DNA from: a virus
DNA length: 40,802 nucleotides
IMG/VR virus record: IMGVR_UViG_3300029319_000131
Span: 1-40,802 of that record
Reading direction: 5' to 3' (one strand)
Shown here piece after piece: positions 1-10,624 of this stretch (its first letter is position 1; each line of letters begins with the position of its first letter). A program made the position numbers and the translations under genes. The notes beneath the pieces were generated by a model that saw only the letters and a program-made list of their open reading frames with translations, ran no database searches and had not been told where the DNA came from.

Positions 1-800
1 GTTTGTGTTGAGTTAACTGTAGTTGTTGTACCATCAACTTGTAAGTTACCTTTGATGATAACATCACCTTCATTACTCAATCCATCTGGATATGGATCAA
101 TGAATATTTTATTCTCAGAATTACCTAATGATGAAATTACATTATCAGCAATTCTTATCTTACCTAAAACTGACGCTGCTCCACCTGATATTAAATTACC
201 ACCAATAGTAAGATTTTTTTCGATACCTACTCCACCCTCAACAATTACAGCACCAGTGTCTTTACTTGTTGATTGTGTATCGATATTAAATCTTACATCA
301 GCACCAGTGAATGTTAGTTGATCTGTGCCATTTTCGTCATATTCTATTTTAGAATCTGATGCTGCTGTTCCATTTGCTCCTCCACCGAAACCCAAGAAGG
401 TATCGTCAGGTATCATTACTTCACCAGATCCATTCGGATTTAATATTAAATCACCATCTGTATCAGATGATGATATTGTATTTGCATCTAAAGTAATATT
501 ATCTACATTCCATACATCTATTTTCTTACTATTATCAAGTATTGCTACAATACCACCATCACTATTTCTTGTATTTGTGACACCTGCTAGAGCACCAGGT
601 GTATGCTCCATCATAGATGTATAGTAGTGACCAGCGATTGGATTGACGTTTGTTCCGTCATCTCCTAAAAATACTCTGTCTTTATATTGATTGGTTCCAC
701 CGTAACTGCCAATACCAGTTACGTATGCCATTTCACCCCAATTCAAACTACCAGGTTTGGCTGTACCCGATGATCGTTTGATTCTAATTATACTAGCCAT
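1..800 (-). CDS. Phage fibre / virion structural protein, 3' end beyond window
   Basis: Reading the minus strand from the ATG at 798-800 gives an open frame of 266 codons that runs off the window edge, so the C-terminus is missing. The protein starts MASIIRIKRSSGTAKPGSL and is rich in Gly, Asn, Asp and Thr. It contains a GAVIVEGGVGIEKNLTIGG stretch near residues 178-196, a beta-rich repeat type common in T4-like cyanophage fibre or neck proteins. A strong Shine-Dalgarno (GGAGGA) precedes the start, 1 nt after the stop of the 75-residue gene. It is probably a late virion protein. Whether it is a tail fibre, whisker or capsid fibre cannot be told from this part. Confidence 0.75.
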   Translation of the reverse strand, partial: MASIIRIKRSSGTAKPGSLNWGEMAYVTGIGSYGGTNQYKDRVFLGDDGTNVNPIAGHYYTSMMEHTPGALAGVTNTRNSDGGIVAILDNSKKIDVWNVDNITLDANTISSSDTDGDLILNPNGSGEVMIPDDTFLGFGGGANGTAASDSKIEYDENGTDQLTFTGADVRFNIDTQSTSKDTGAVIVEGGVGIEKNLTIGGNLISGGAASVLGKIRIADNVISSLGNSENKIFIDPYPDGLSNEGDVIIKGNLQVDGTTTTVNSTQ

Positions 801-801
801 T

Positions 802-1029
802 TCAGAAATTTCCTCCGTTGATGTCTAAATTCTGTGCTGCACCTGGCGTTAATTCTAATGTCGCATCAAATTTTTTCGTTACACCATTATATACAAGTAC
901 CATTCCATTAGATAAAGTGGAGGCATTTACGTCGCTTAATTCTGATAATGATAGAGTTGAGGAGCCTGCCAGTGATGAAATCACTTTTGTGGCATTTTGT
1001 TGCCCTACTCTGACTTTGATATCTGCCAT
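802..1029 (-). CDS. Small virion-associated protein, 75 aa
   Basis: A 75-residue protein beginning MADIKVRVGQQNATKVIS, with a LSLSELSDVNASTLSNGMVL segment. This resembles the 'LsdLsDVdlsgl.dGqvLvyn' linker repeats found in phage fibre proteins, so it may be a short fibre-associated or chaperone-like subunit. It lies 1 nt before the fibre gene and directly after a T4-like late promoter at 1059-1066, so it leads a two-gene late unit. No clear Shine-Dalgarno precedes the ATG. Exact function unknown. Confidence 0.7.
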   Translation of the reverse strand: MADIKVRVGQQNATKVISSLAGSSTLSLSELSDVNASTLSNGMVLVYNGVTKKFDATLELTPGAAQNLDINGGNF

Positions 1030-1058
1030 CTATTAGTTAGCAATTCAGATCTAAAAAG

Positions 1059-1066
1059 TATTTATA
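1059..1066 (-). promoter_or_regulatory. T4-like late promoter TATAAATA
   Basis: Read on the minus strand, a perfect TATAAATA octamer lies about 30 nt upstream of the 75-residue gene. This is the consensus late promoter of T4-type phages, read by gp55-type sigma. It overlaps no coding sequence. Confidence 0.65.
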
Positions 1067-1071
1067 TTTAT

Positions 1072-1275
1072 CTATGACGTTATCTTTAATGATAGTTCTT
1101 TCAGCATGAATTTAAGTTCTTCAATTTCTTTTTTCATATTTTCCATCTCTGTTTTTCTATCAGAATTTCTAATTTTATCAGACATATAATTTTTATAAGA
1201 ATTAGTATCACAATTTATGATAGCACCAGTTCTTTCATCACGAAATAGATTTTTATGTCCTTCTACTGGTATCAT
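1072..1275 (-). CDS. Conserved cyanophage hypothetical protein, coiled coil, 67 aa
   Basis: The protein starts MIPVEGHKNLFRDERTGAII and ends in a heptad-like helix (residues about 35-62: EMENMKKEIEELKFMLKEL) that should form a coiled coil. The first part, with its NLFRDERTGAIIN pattern, looks like a short beta-hairpin module. Its start overlaps the stop of the 66-residue gene (ATGA), so the two are probably translated together with the DUF4815 protein. I know similar small proteins beside cyanophage baseplate genes but no assigned role. An assembly cofactor is possible. Confidence 0.65.
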   Translation of the reverse strand: MIPVEGHKNLFRDERTGAIINCDTNSYKNYMSDKIRNSDRKTEMENMKKEIEELKFMLKELSLKITS

Positions 1276-1472
1276 ACTGATTTTACTTTAGTTTTTTTCT
1301 TAGCAATAGGAAGTGGAAGATTAAATCCAGTTCCCTTTCTAAACTTTTCATTACTAGATTTAATTTTACCTAAATCTCTAACACTATTTGTAATAGCATC
1401 ATCTATTGTAACAGGTTTTTCATCATAATATTTTGGAGTTACTTGCTCCATAAATTGTTGAAATGTTTTCAT
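1272..1472 (-). CDS. Conserved hypothetical protein, 66 aa
   Basis: A basic 66-residue protein starting MKTFQQFMEQ, an N-terminal pattern recurring in many T4-like phage proteins. It ends in a Lys-rich tail. Its ATG shares a base with the TAA of the 2503-residue gene (TAATG), and its own stop overlaps the next start (ATGA), so it is embedded in a coupled late operon. No domain is recognised. A small virion or assembly factor is a guess from position only. Confidence 0.6.
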   Translation of the reverse strand: MKTFQQFMEQVTPKYYDEKPVTIDDAITNSVRDLGKIKSSNEKFRKGTGFNLPLPIAKKKTKVKSV

Positions 1473-4400
1473 TACGCTAATGCAATTGCTCTAAAGTCTT
1501 GTAATCTGACGGGATATGATTCATTTGTTGAAATCATAACTACCTTAATAACGAATCCATGGAATTGTTCTAAACCATCAACTGAGAATTGATATTCAGA
1601 GAACTTACCAGTTGAACTTGGAGTTACATATGCGTCTGCTCTACCATCATTTTGACTCAAATCAATTATATCATCACCAAAACCATCCCCATCTGTATCT
1701 TTCATATTTTTATATCCAGGAAATGGTCTATAAGTTTGAGATACTTCGCTAGAATCAGCACTGAATAATCTGTAAAATACTCTGAAATCAGCTTCAGGTG
1801 GAACACTTGCACCAATTAGTACCTTAAGTGATGTTGCAGGTTGTTCAAGAAATACTGCTTGAGTGACTAATGATGACCCATGAGGATCGTCCTCCAATTG
1901 ATTTGTTCTTTGATCAGTTGAATAATTATCAATTCCAATTGGATTATTTATTTTATTTCGATGGAAACTGAATGTCGCATTTTTTACATCAAGTTCTGGA
2001 GATAAATTTGGATCTTTAGTAAACATATCAATATTCAATGTGAGAGACTTATTTTTAGGTAAAGTATTTAACTTAGTTGATTCATTTACTTTTGATGCAA
2101 CCAATCTAGGAGTTGGGAAATGAGTAGTTTCATTTAATGCTACGGATGTAATTCCCTGATCCAAGAATGAAATTTCTGTTCCATTAGCACTTGTTCCACT
2201 AATAGTTCTAACACTTGAATTTACTGTCGTTTTGGTACCAGGTGTTATGACATTAAAATATGGTGTAAATGCACTAAATTGATGATTTTGAGATATTTTT
2301 ACTTGATCTCCACCAAATCCTTTTTCATTTGTAAAACTTAAAAGGTTATTACCGCTGACTCTCTGGGCATCAAAATTGCCAACATTTACTTGTAAGTAAT
2401 AATTATCAATATTTGATGCATTATTTAAAGTCGTATTTGTAGGAAGAGTATGAGTTGTATTAATACCAACTAATGGCATTCCATTCACTTCATATGTTTG
2501 AATGCTTGTACCAGATTCATGTGATGTTGCTTTTGTGCTCAATTGTCCTCTTGTCAATGTCAATTGTCCAGTTCCTACAATATACCTTACAAGTTCACCA
2601 TCAAAAAGAGCAAATCCTCTATCAGTGGTTATACCAGAGTATTTTGTAAAAGGTGTAGTATCAGAGACTGAAACTGTTGTACCATCTGCTGTTATATCTG
2701 ATGTGGTAGCAACTATTTCTGTATCAGGATCTACGTCTTCTATTTTTATTTGATTTGTACCACCATGATGAGCATGATTATACTGTACAACCTCAAATAC
2801 ATTTCCAGTATAAAGATCTCCATTTACAGTTGAGTCACCATTTACTTTAACATTAGCTACAGCTGTTCTACTATTATTATTACTTCCATATTCTATTAGA
2901 TCTGCATTATTATTAAATTTTTCACCATTTACATCAGTTAGATATAAAGTATCAAATTGACTATTGATTGCTGCAACAACAAACTTAAATCCTGCACCTC
3001 TAGTTACTTTTGTGCTTGTATTATCAACAGTTAAAACATCACCAACTTGATATCCTGTACCTGCTCCATTTATTACAACATTTGTAACTACTTCACCAGA
3101 TACTGTTATATTACACGTAGCACCACTTCCATTTCCAGTCAAAGAAATTGTTGGGACAGCAGTTGTACTACTAAATGAATATCCAGACCCACCTGCAATT
3201 AGTTCAGGAGTTGCAATAGGAGCTCCTTGACCTTCAACTATACCAGTTATACTAACGTCTTCTGCATCAGAAGGTAAACCAGTGCTGACCTTTCTTCCTA
3301 TTGGGAATTTAGCATTTGTTTTAGTGCCTGATCCATCAATTTTGACAATTAATTTTCTAGGTAGTGAGCGTATTGGATTATCTATAATTTTTTGAGTATT
3401 TTCATTACCAGGTTCGATTGGTGTATTATAGAATGTAGTTGTTCCTGTAACTCCTGTGATGAATTTTGCTTTTCTTAATTTAAATGTTAAATCTTGGAAC
3501 TGACTCGCTGTCCATATAGTTCCGTTTTGAGATTTAAATAAACTACCACCAATGTACTGCTTAGAAACAACAACATTTTCCGCATCTGGTAAATTTGATG
3601 TTTTTATTGTTTTCTCACCCATTGTAGAAACAAATAATTCATATTTGTCTGATGCTGGAGATAAGAATACAATAGCATATTCTTTACCAGATTCTAAGTA
3701 AATTGGTGACTGGAATTTAATAGTTGTTGCTACTGAAGCGTCATTGGAAGTTTCAATCGGTTTTCCATCATTATATGTTTGTGGATTAATTGATAATTGA
3801 GCATAATCTTGTACCAAATATTGAGTAGGAGTTCCTAATTCAACTTCTCTTAATTCAACAAATAACTTTGCTTTCGGATCGATTGATTTAAAGTAAACAT
3901 CAAACGAAGTTAAAAATGCACCAGTCTCGTCAACAGTAAATGATTGTGCGAGTGGGTCTCTATGAGGAGCAAGGAATTTCTCACCTTCTTCTTCCTTCCA
4001 TGTCAGATTTGTTTTTGTGGTTGTTTCACTAGGTTTTGTTCCAGATGGTGGTGGTGGATTTCTTACTTGTACAGTGTTTGTAGTTTGAGTTTCTATGGTA
4101 CCTGTAGCAGTGAATACACCAGATGCATCACTAGCATGATCAGTGCTGCCAGGAACTGGCACAGTGCCCTCTGGTGCAGCTGTAACTCTAAATGTTTTTG
4201 ATCCTGTCTCAAAGAGAACTGGAGGTGCTGGTGTTGTATTTGGATCTCTAAAGAAAAATGCACCTAGTAAATCTCCCCAATTATCACTGACTAAATCTAC
4301 ACTAGTAACTTTTGCAACTGCTCCACTCTCTTGTCCAATTATTTTTGCACCTTTTGTTATGAAACCATAATATTTTTCAATGTTTGCTAATGCTATACAA

Positions 4401-7400
4401 TCAATATTTAATAATTTGGATGTTGCAGAATATGTATCTGATGGAGCAGGTCTAGTGCTATCGAATGGATCTACAGTGTATGTTTCGACTGAAACGGAAG
4501 GGGATCCTAAACCAGCACCAATTTCAGGTCTTGAAGTATCACCAAATTTATGGTTAGGTTTTTGTATTCTGGCAAATCCAATTGTAAGTGGTTTAGCGGA
4601 TTTGTTGAAGGATTTTGTAATTTTAACATCTTCAAGCACATTGAATGTGCCTTTCTGCATTTTTATTTCGACTAATTTAGGTACAATATCAGGAATAGCA
4701 TTATCAAGATAATGATAATGTTTTGTTTGAGGTTTTAATCCATTTGCACTAAAAAATACATTTCGAGAACGCATATAAGGATCAACTTCACTTGTTACTT
4801 TTATACTTTCAACATAATCATATTCTTTACTTGGACCTTGTAATTGATTAGTATATGTGGTTAAGAATGTTTCTGTCTCTAGATATTGTGCGTTTATTAT
4901 TTTTATTCTATCTCTATACCAGTCAGAATCTGGATCATCAATATCTTTACCAGTATCTTCTGTAACTCCAGTTGCTTCTGATTTAGTTCCTAATGAAACT
5001 GTATTAGCAACTGCTGCCCATTTAGCTCCAGTGGATTCTTGTCTGACGTTTTCAACATAAATTGTCCTTGTCCAGTTGTCAGATGGAGGGTCTAATACAA
5101 CTGCACCCATGAAAACTATGACGTTAAATGGATTAACATTTTCAATTCCTGTAGCATGTGGATTTTCTATCCAATCTACTTCTTCATAATCTAAAGTAAT
5201 CATATCACCAGTTTTTCTACAATTTGTATCTAACAATTGTAAATTTGAGTTTGGATCGCATTTAGTTACATCAATAGCTGGATTTAATGCTAACTCAGGA
5301 TTTATATTCCAGTTATCAACTGCACATACTAATTCTTGTTTTATTACATCAACATCACATATTGATCCTTTTTCTGGATGGAAATTAATAAATCTCCTGT
5401 CTTTAAAGTTATTTACAAAGAAACCAGACTTAAATCTATCCAATCCATCCGCATCTTTAACTTGCATGCTTTGTGTGGATAATTCAAGTGCATTCAATGA
5501 GGTCACTGTTTCTAATGTTTCTATTCTTCTTTCTAATGCACCAATGTCTCTCATAGTATATCTCTTATTATCTTTAAGAGTAATAATTGGATGATTAACT
5601 GTATCAAAAAGATAAGCTGGTAATCCAATTTCTGCAATTTCCATTGAGTCTCCTAGTTCAGTAGGAGGAACAGGTATATCATCTGATTCACCTTTTATGA
5701 GTTGAACTTCCTCAAATCTATTGATAATCAATTTATCAATTCTAGGTAAATAGTAACTATATCCAAATAACGAACTTTCATTTGGGGCTATTACAAATGG
5801 CAAAGTAGACTCAAATGATCTATTATCAAATGCGAATGGAGATCCACTTATTGTGTCAGGATCAAAAGTAGATACTCTTGGTCTAAAATCAAGAACGTCT
5901 GAAAGTCTACATCCATTTATACTCGGAATATCCTTTGAATATCTCTCTTTTGTATATGAGTTTACAGTAAATAAATCACCAACATTACCAGTTGCAACTT
6001 GATATTTGTCAAAAATAATTAGAAGTTTTTTCGATGGAATTCCTACTTTTGCTTTTCTAACTATCTTAGAATAATCACAATATTGATTTTTATGTCCTTT
6101 TTCTAAATTATAATTATTTGTTCTATTCACAAAATTTCCACTCTCAGTATCCATCAACACAGTTTCAATACCAGATTCTTTGAAAATTATATCCTCTCCT
6201 ATGGTAAATGTATTTGCATTTAGGTATACAAAATTAATTTCAGTTGCATTTGGAACGCTTACAACTTGACCAATAGCACGACTATCTTTTCCAACAACCT
6301 TTTCACCAATAACAACATTTGTATTTAATGCCAATCCAGATACAAATTTAAGTTTATCTAAAACAGGGGTAGACGTTGTTTTTGATTCAAGAACAGCGAT
6401 CACTTTAACAACATCTGGCACATTTAGAGATATTTCTTTATCTTCAACTCTAACTCCATAAGCATCACTCGTGGTTAATCCACTTTCGAGATTTGACACT
6501 CCAGACGTGCGAGTTATTTCTACAGATTGACTTCTTACGTAATCTTTTGTTTTACTTGTGGCACCGAATTTTTTTAATGTTACATTTACAGTCGCATTAC
6601 CACTTGCTTTTGACAATCCATTAAAACTTATATCATTTCCACTGTTTGTAATATTAACTTGATCTGAAGTTAATGGTTCTACAGTACCATCAGTATAATG
6701 GATTGAATATCTTTCAGCATCAAATGGTTCAAAGAATACACTTGTTACACCAACAGTCGCTGCCAAACCAACTTGCGATGAAAATGATATTGAATTGCCA
6801 CTTATACTTTGATTAAGTATTTGTTTATTAATTATTAAATTAGAATTAGATGTATCAACATTTGAAATGTATTTTTTAGGTAATTTTGTAAAAATAGATG
6901 ATTTTCCATAGTTTGATACTTGTGCTACTTTAATTCTAAAGGTAGATTGCTGAGCTCCAGAAACAGATCCCTCACATACACCTGATACATCTTCGGTTGA
7001 AGCTAGAGTCAATGTGGTGCCAGTTGAGTTTATATTTGATATTTTGTTAAAGTGGGGAACCTCTCCTGCATCATTATTATAAGCAATGATTGTATCAGTT
7101 TTTATACCAGTATTTGCAAAATTACGACCATTTACACTTGCAGTACTTGAACCTGTAATGTTCAATTCATCTGACACTGAAAATCCAGGTAATACGTGAT
7201 CAAAAAGAACTGCATCAGCACTAAAATCAGATGCTAATGTAGCTTCTACTTTATCTTTAGATTGAAAAACTGATTTTATATCTCCAATATTATATGAAAT
7301 AACTCCTGGTTGTGCAAGCGTTCCATTTTTGATAGATACTTTTTCAGTTGTTTCTTTCTCATTAAAAATTATTTGCTCACCCTCTATAAATGCACCTGTT

Positions 7401-8983
7401 GTTTGTGATAAATTTAATTCATTTGTACCAGAAGTATTTGCATTTTCTGCAAGATAACCAATCGCTCCACTTGCAAGACCTCTTACTCTAGTTCCTTTTA
7501 TTTTTCCTCCAGGATTTGTAAGAGCTGTAACTCTTAATGTTGTATATGTTTGTATATCAAAAAGATATAGATCCCAACTTGTTTCATCTGCTGAATACGA
7601 GGCATCTGTTAAACTGAATGAATAAACTCTTGCTACTCCTATCTTTAATCCACCAGCAGCATTTGATGAACCTTTGCGTCCATTATGCAGATCTATAACA
7701 TTGTTATTATTTCCAGCTTCAATTTTTGATCCACCAATATTAATAAATGGAGTTCCTTGTACATTATTAACTTTAAGCAAACTACCCATATCAAATGGAA
7801 TTGATGCCATATCCACAGTTTTGATGTCTCTTGGTTTTTCTATATCAAGAACAGTTGTATTTGGTTTATAAACATCAAATCCTTTGACGTACGCTTTACC
7901 TGCAGAAAGTTTTACACACATTAAATCATCAGAAGGTGTGTTTCCTTTATCTGTTACTTGATTTTCAGTGTATAGACCACCTGAATTAACCTCATCATTT
8001 AATGAGTTTTGAGTATTAACAGTAAAAGGAGTGACAGCATAATTACCAGATTCATCAAATGTTCTTTTTGCAAAATATTTTTTAATTTCAGAATATACTG
8101 TTTCATCTTGTAATTTTTTAGTAACACCCTCGTTTGTTCTGAATAATTCAACAAAATTAGTATCATCATAATCTTGAAGAGCTTTTTTAGCTAATTTTAC
8201 TGTAACTTTAAATCTATCAGCACCTGGTGCAGCAAAATTAGTAAAACCTTTAGCATTATCATAAAGAGAAGAATCATCATTTGCATTTACTACATCTTCA
8301 ATTATCTCTAATCCAACCCTGTATGATGGTTTATTTGAATACGGATCCAAAATTATTGATGAAGTAGGAACATCAATAAACAAACCTCTAATAAAATATA
8401 CTCCTTTATTAATTCCAAATGCTGATCCTGTTGCTGTTGCATCTTCAGTAACTAAAGTTAAAACAGTTTCTTCTGCAGTTAGTGTTGTATTACCATAAGT
8501 GACATTTTCTTCAAGTATTAAAATTTCCCCGTCTGGAAAAGCAGTGCTCTCACCATCCGTTCCAGATTGGTTATATTTAATAAAAATTGTTATATCATCA
8601 ACTCCCTCTTCTGGTGGTAGTATGAAATTCTTAATTGTTGCGACTATTCCTGAATTTTGACCTCTTACTCTGGTTCCTTTTCCTTCATTGTTTGATATAA
8701 TATTGTTTAAATATATTGATACATCTATACCTAAATGATTAGGATTTACTTTTGCAGAAAAATAAGTTGGATCATATTCAATACCACCTGGTATAACCAT
8801 TGAACCTTCTTTAAACATGTGTTTTCCAAAAGATTCAACTTGATTTTGTAATATAGATTGTAACCCAGTTAATTCTCTAGCCTGTACAGGATATCCTGGC
8901 CTAAACAGAACTTTGTAGAAATTATTATCCTTATCAAAATCATCATAATAAGGTGATATATTTAGATTAGTCTTCTGTGGCAT
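1472..8983 (-). CDS. Very large virion structural protein with N-terminal DUF4815
   Basis: 2503 residues. The N-terminus (PYYDDFDKDNNFYKVLF, then PVQARELTGLQSIL and EGSMVIPGG) is the DUF4815 signature of cyanophage structural proteins. Around residue 1678 a DPLAQSF motif opens a beta-rich segment typical of the same family, and near 1931 there are GGSGY/GAGTGY loops of a kind also present in gp8 and the giant protein downstream of gp6. It lies 3 nt after gp8, where T4 has genes 9-12, so it is probably a baseplate-periphery or fibre-attachment protein. It ends with a TAATG overlap into the next gene. Structural role is likely; the exact T4 counterpart is uncertain. Confidence 0.85.
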   Translation of the reverse strand: MPQKTNLNISPYYDDFDKDNNFYKVLFRPGYPVQARELTGLQSILQNQVESFGKHMFKEGSMVIPGGIEYDPTYFSAKVNPNHLGIDVSIYLNNIISNNEGKGTRVRGQNSGIVATIKNFILPPEEGVDDITIFIKYNQSGTDGESTAFPDGEILILEENVTYGNTTLTAEETVLTLVTEDATATGSAFGINKGVYFIRGLFIDVPTSSIILDPYSNKPSYRVGLEIIEDVVNANDDSSLYDNAKGFTNFAAPGADRFKVTVKLAKKALQDYDDTNFVELFRTNEGVTKKLQDETVYSEIKKYFAKRTFDESGNYAVTPFTVNTQNSLNDEVNSGGLYTENQVTDKGNTPSDDLMCVKLSAGKAYVKGFDVYKPNTTVLDIEKPRDIKTVDMASIPFDMGSLLKVNNVQGTPFINIGGSKIEAGNNNNVIDLHNGRKGSSNAAGGLKIGVARVYSFSLTDASYSADETSWDLYLFDIQTYTTLRVTALTNPGGKIKGTRVRGLASGAIGYLAENANTSGTNELNLSQTTGAFIEGEQIIFNEKETTEKVSIKNGTLAQPGVISYNIGDIKSVFQSKDKVEATLASDFSADAVLFDHVLPGFSVSDELNITGSSTASVNGRNFANTGIKTDTIIAYNNDAGEVPHFNKISNINSTGTTLTLASTEDVSGVCEGSVSGAQQSTFRIKVAQVSNYGKSSIFTKLPKKYISNVDTSNSNLIINKQILNQSISGNSISFSSQVGLAATVGVTSVFFEPFDAERYSIHYTDGTVEPLTSDQVNITNSGNDISFNGLSKASGNATVNVTLKKFGATSKTKDYVRSQSVEITRTSGVSNLESGLTTSDAYGVRVEDKEISLNVPDVVKVIAVLESKTTSTPVLDKLKFVSGLALNTNVVIGEKVVGKDSRAIGQVVSVPNATEINFVYLNANTFTIGEDIIFKESGIETVLMDTESGNFVNRTNNYNLEKGHKNQYCDYSKIVRKAKVGIPSKKLLIIFDKYQVATGNVGDLFTVNSYTKERYSKDIPSINGCRLSDVLDFRPRVSTFDPDTISGSPFAFDNRSFESTLPFVIAPNESSLFGYSYYLPRIDKLIINRFEEVQLIKGESDDIPVPPTELGDSMEIAEIGLPAYLFDTVNHPIITLKDNKRYTMRDIGALERRIETLETVTSLNALELSTQSMQVKDADGLDRFKSGFFVNNFKDRRFINFHPEKGSICDVDVIKQELVCAVDNWNINPELALNPAIDVTKCDPNSNLQLLDTNCRKTGDMITLDYEEVDWIENPHATGIENVNPFNVIVFMGAVVLDPPSDNWTRTIYVENVRQESTGAKWAAVANTVSLGTKSEATGVTEDTGKDIDDPDSDWYRDRIKIINAQYLETETFLTTYTNQLQGPSKEYDYVESIKVTSEVDPYMRSRNVFFSANGLKPQTKHYHYLDNAIPDIVPKLVEIKMQKGTFNVLEDVKITKSFNKSAKPLTIGFARIQKPNHKFGDTSRPEIGAGLGSPSVSVETYTVDPFDSTRPAPSDTYSATSKLLNIDCIALANIEKYYGFITKGAKIIGQESGAVAKVTSVDLVSDNWGDLLGAFFFRDPNTTPAPPVLFETGSKTFRVTAAPEGTVPVPGSTDHASDASGVFTATGTIETQTTNTVQVRNPPPPSGTKPSETTTKTNLTWKEEEGEKFLAPHRDPLAQSFTVDETGAFLTSFDVYFKSIDPKAKLFVELREVELGTPTQYLVQDYAQLSINPQTYNDGKPIETSNDASVATTIKFQSPIYLESGKEYAIVFLSPASDKYELFVSTMGEKTIKTSNLPDAENVVVSKQYIGGSLFKSQNGTIWTASQFQDLTFKLRKAKFITGVTGTTTFYNTPIEPGNENTQKIIDNPIRSLPRKLIVKIDGSGTKTNAKFPIGRKVSTGLPSDAEDVSITGIVEGQGAPIATPELIAGGSGYSFSSTTAVPTISLTGNGSGATCNITVSGEVVTNVVINGAGTGYQVGDVLTVDNTSTKVTRGAGFKFVVAAINSQFDTLYLTDVNGEKFNNNADLIEYGSNNNSRTAVANVKVNGDSTVNGDLYTGNVFEVVQYNHAHHGGTNQIKIEDVDPDTEIVATTSDITADGTTVSVSDTTPFTKYSGITTDRGFALFDGELVRYIVGTGQLTLTRGQLSTKATSHESGTSIQTYEVNGMPLVGINTTHTLPTNTTLNNASNIDNYYLQVNVGNFDAQRVSGNNLLSFTNEKGFGGDQVKISQNHQFSAFTPYFNVITPGTKTTVNSSVRTISGTSANGTEISFLDQGITSVALNETTHFPTPRLVASKVNESTKLNTLPKNKSLTLNIDMFTKDPNLSPELDVKNATFSFHRNKINNPIGIDNYSTDQRTNQLEDDPHGSSLVTQAVFLEQPATSLKVLIGASVPPEADFRVFYRLFSADSSEVSQTYRPFPGYKNMKDTDGDGFGDDIIDLSQNDGRADAYVTPSSTGKFSEYQFSVDGLEQFHGFVIKVVMISTNESYPVRLQDFRAIALA

Positions 8984-8986
8984 TGC

Positions 8987-10582
8987 TTAAAATTCCAGAA
9001 TAATTTTTATGTCTTCTTTTTGACGAGAGTTTCTAACAATCACGGGTCTATTATCTAGGTAAATTATTTCTCCTGACCCTTTATTTATCTCAGAATCAGA
9101 TAAACCAGAAACAAAGTTAGTTCCTAAATTTATTAATTTATTACCTGATGGGTTAGTAGTAATACCTGAAAAATCAATTGATATTTTACCACTAAATGCT
9201 GAAGTTTTTCCTTTTATAGAATTTACTATTGTTGAACCAGTCTCGAATTGATAAATTCTACCTTGAGTAGATATTCCAGTATAATCAGTATGGTCGTAAG
9301 TAGTCGAATTAAATGATAATGATCTATCTCTAAAATATTTTAATACTTTAGTGTCTTCATCATAAGATGCTACGAAAGCTGTTGCTTCTCTACCTTGATT
9401 GGGTGAGAATGCTAGGACTTGTACAATCTCTTCACCAACTTGTGGAGTTCCTGTCACTTCATCGGTAAATTTAACTGCCTGTAATGCAGAAAAAGTGCTA
9501 TCAGTATAAGTTACTGAGGTTCCAACTTTTGTTGGATTCTTAACAATACCAACCTGAGAAAATTTTGTATCGATTGGGAAATCTTTTGTAGATTCATCAA
9601 ATCTAGCATAAACGATAACTCTATCTGTACCTAACTCTTTATAAAGATCATGCCCATGACCTAGTGAAGGTGGAATAATTGGCACTAACTTAGCTGCGTT
9701 AGGAACCCCACCAGCTGGTTGAAGTGTTGCTAAATCAACTAATGCATAACTATAACCCTTACCACCAGCACTTACTGTAACATTTGTAATTTTACTGTTT
9801 ACGACATCAACTCTTGCTTTTGCTCCAGTGCCATCTCCTATTATATCAACTTCTTGACTCAAACCATTATTATAACCATCTCCAGATTTTTCTATGTAAA
9901 CATGTTTGATTTGATTTTCGTTTACGCTTGAATCTCCGTTTTCTCTGACTGCCACTATTTGAGAATCGGTGCTTGTTGACCAATTGTTTGGGACAGTAAT
10001 AAATTCTGTTGAGTCAAATTTAACAATATCACTAGGAGAAACAGTGAATAGATATTTCCATATAAAACCATCACCACTACTACCTGCTGCTGATGGTTCT
10101 AAATCTGTAAATGTTGGTTCATCTTGTGATACGTTTCCAGCTGGATTTGATCCTGTGGAACCATTATCAATACAAATATAGACTTTAAAGTCTGAGTTAA
10201 GGACATAATATTTCGCATCATATAAACGATTTGCCTTTTCTACAGCACTTTGATTAGTAGGACTGTAATCATCTCTATAGATATCATATCTAGTTCCTGC
10301 AACCCAGTCAATTCTTCGTATTATTCTTCTAATATTTGCAGACGAGACTTTTTTTCCATACATCATTGTGTCTCCAGAATGAAGTCTATATGCAAAACTA
10401 TCAGTTGGAGAGGGAGTATCAGTATCCCAATCTCCAGATCTACCATAACCCACAAGAGTACCAGCACCTTTAGGATTTGGTAAACCTACGTAAACATAGT
10501 ACGAATTATTTGTATTTTCTACTGATTCAACAAAATTATTTGCGTTCAGAATTCTAAATTGGTCAGTAACAATAGCCGACAT
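8987..10582 (-). CDS. gp8: Baseplate wedge subunit gp8
   Basis: The N-terminus AIVTDQFRI matches T4 gp8 AIVTSKFR. DGFIWKYLFTVSP (about residues 171-183) matches T4 DGYVWEYLFEIPP, and the C-terminus GEIIYLDNRPVIVRN...ILEF matches T4 GEMIYMENRPPII...LFTF. In T4, gp8 is a dimeric wedge protein that joins gp7/gp10 to the wedge. At 531 residues it is longer than the 334 of T4; the extra sequence includes Gly/Tyr loops (GDGYNNG, GKGYSYA). It lies between the giant protein and the DUF4815 gene, as expected from T4 order, and has its own late promoter at 10605-10612. Confidence 0.93.
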   Translation of the reverse strand: MSAIVTDQFRILNANNFVESVENTNNSYYVYVGLPNPKGAGTLVGYGRSGDWDTDTPSPTDSFAYRLHSGDTMMYGKKVSSANIRRIIRRIDWVAGTRYDIYRDDYSPTNQSAVEKANRLYDAKYYVLNSDFKVYICIDNGSTGSNPAGNVSQDEPTFTDLEPSAAGSSGDGFIWKYLFTVSPSDIVKFDSTEFITVPNNWSTSTDSQIVAVRENGDSSVNENQIKHVYIEKSGDGYNNGLSQEVDIIGDGTGAKARVDVVNSKITNVTVSAGGKGYSYALVDLATLQPAGGVPNAAKLVPIIPPSLGHGHDLYKELGTDRVIVYARFDESTKDFPIDTKFSQVGIVKNPTKVGTSVTYTDSTFSALQAVKFTDEVTGTPQVGEEIVQVLAFSPNQGREATAFVASYDEDTKVLKYFRDRSLSFNSTTYDHTDYTGISTQGRIYQFETGSTIVNSIKGKTSAFSGKISIDFSGITTNPSGNKLINLGTNFVSGLSDSEINKGSGEIIYLDNRPVIVRNSRQKEDIKIILEF

Positions 10583-10604
10583 CTTAAAATTTTACTTTTC
10601 TTTT

Positions 10605-10612
10605 TATTTATA
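10605..10612 (-). promoter_or_regulatory. T4-like late promoter before gp8
   Basis: TATAAATA on the minus strand, in the 42-nt gap between the giant gene's stop and the gp8 start. It matches the T4 late consensus exactly. Confidence 0.7.
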
Positions 10613-10624
10613 GTGGTTATTTAA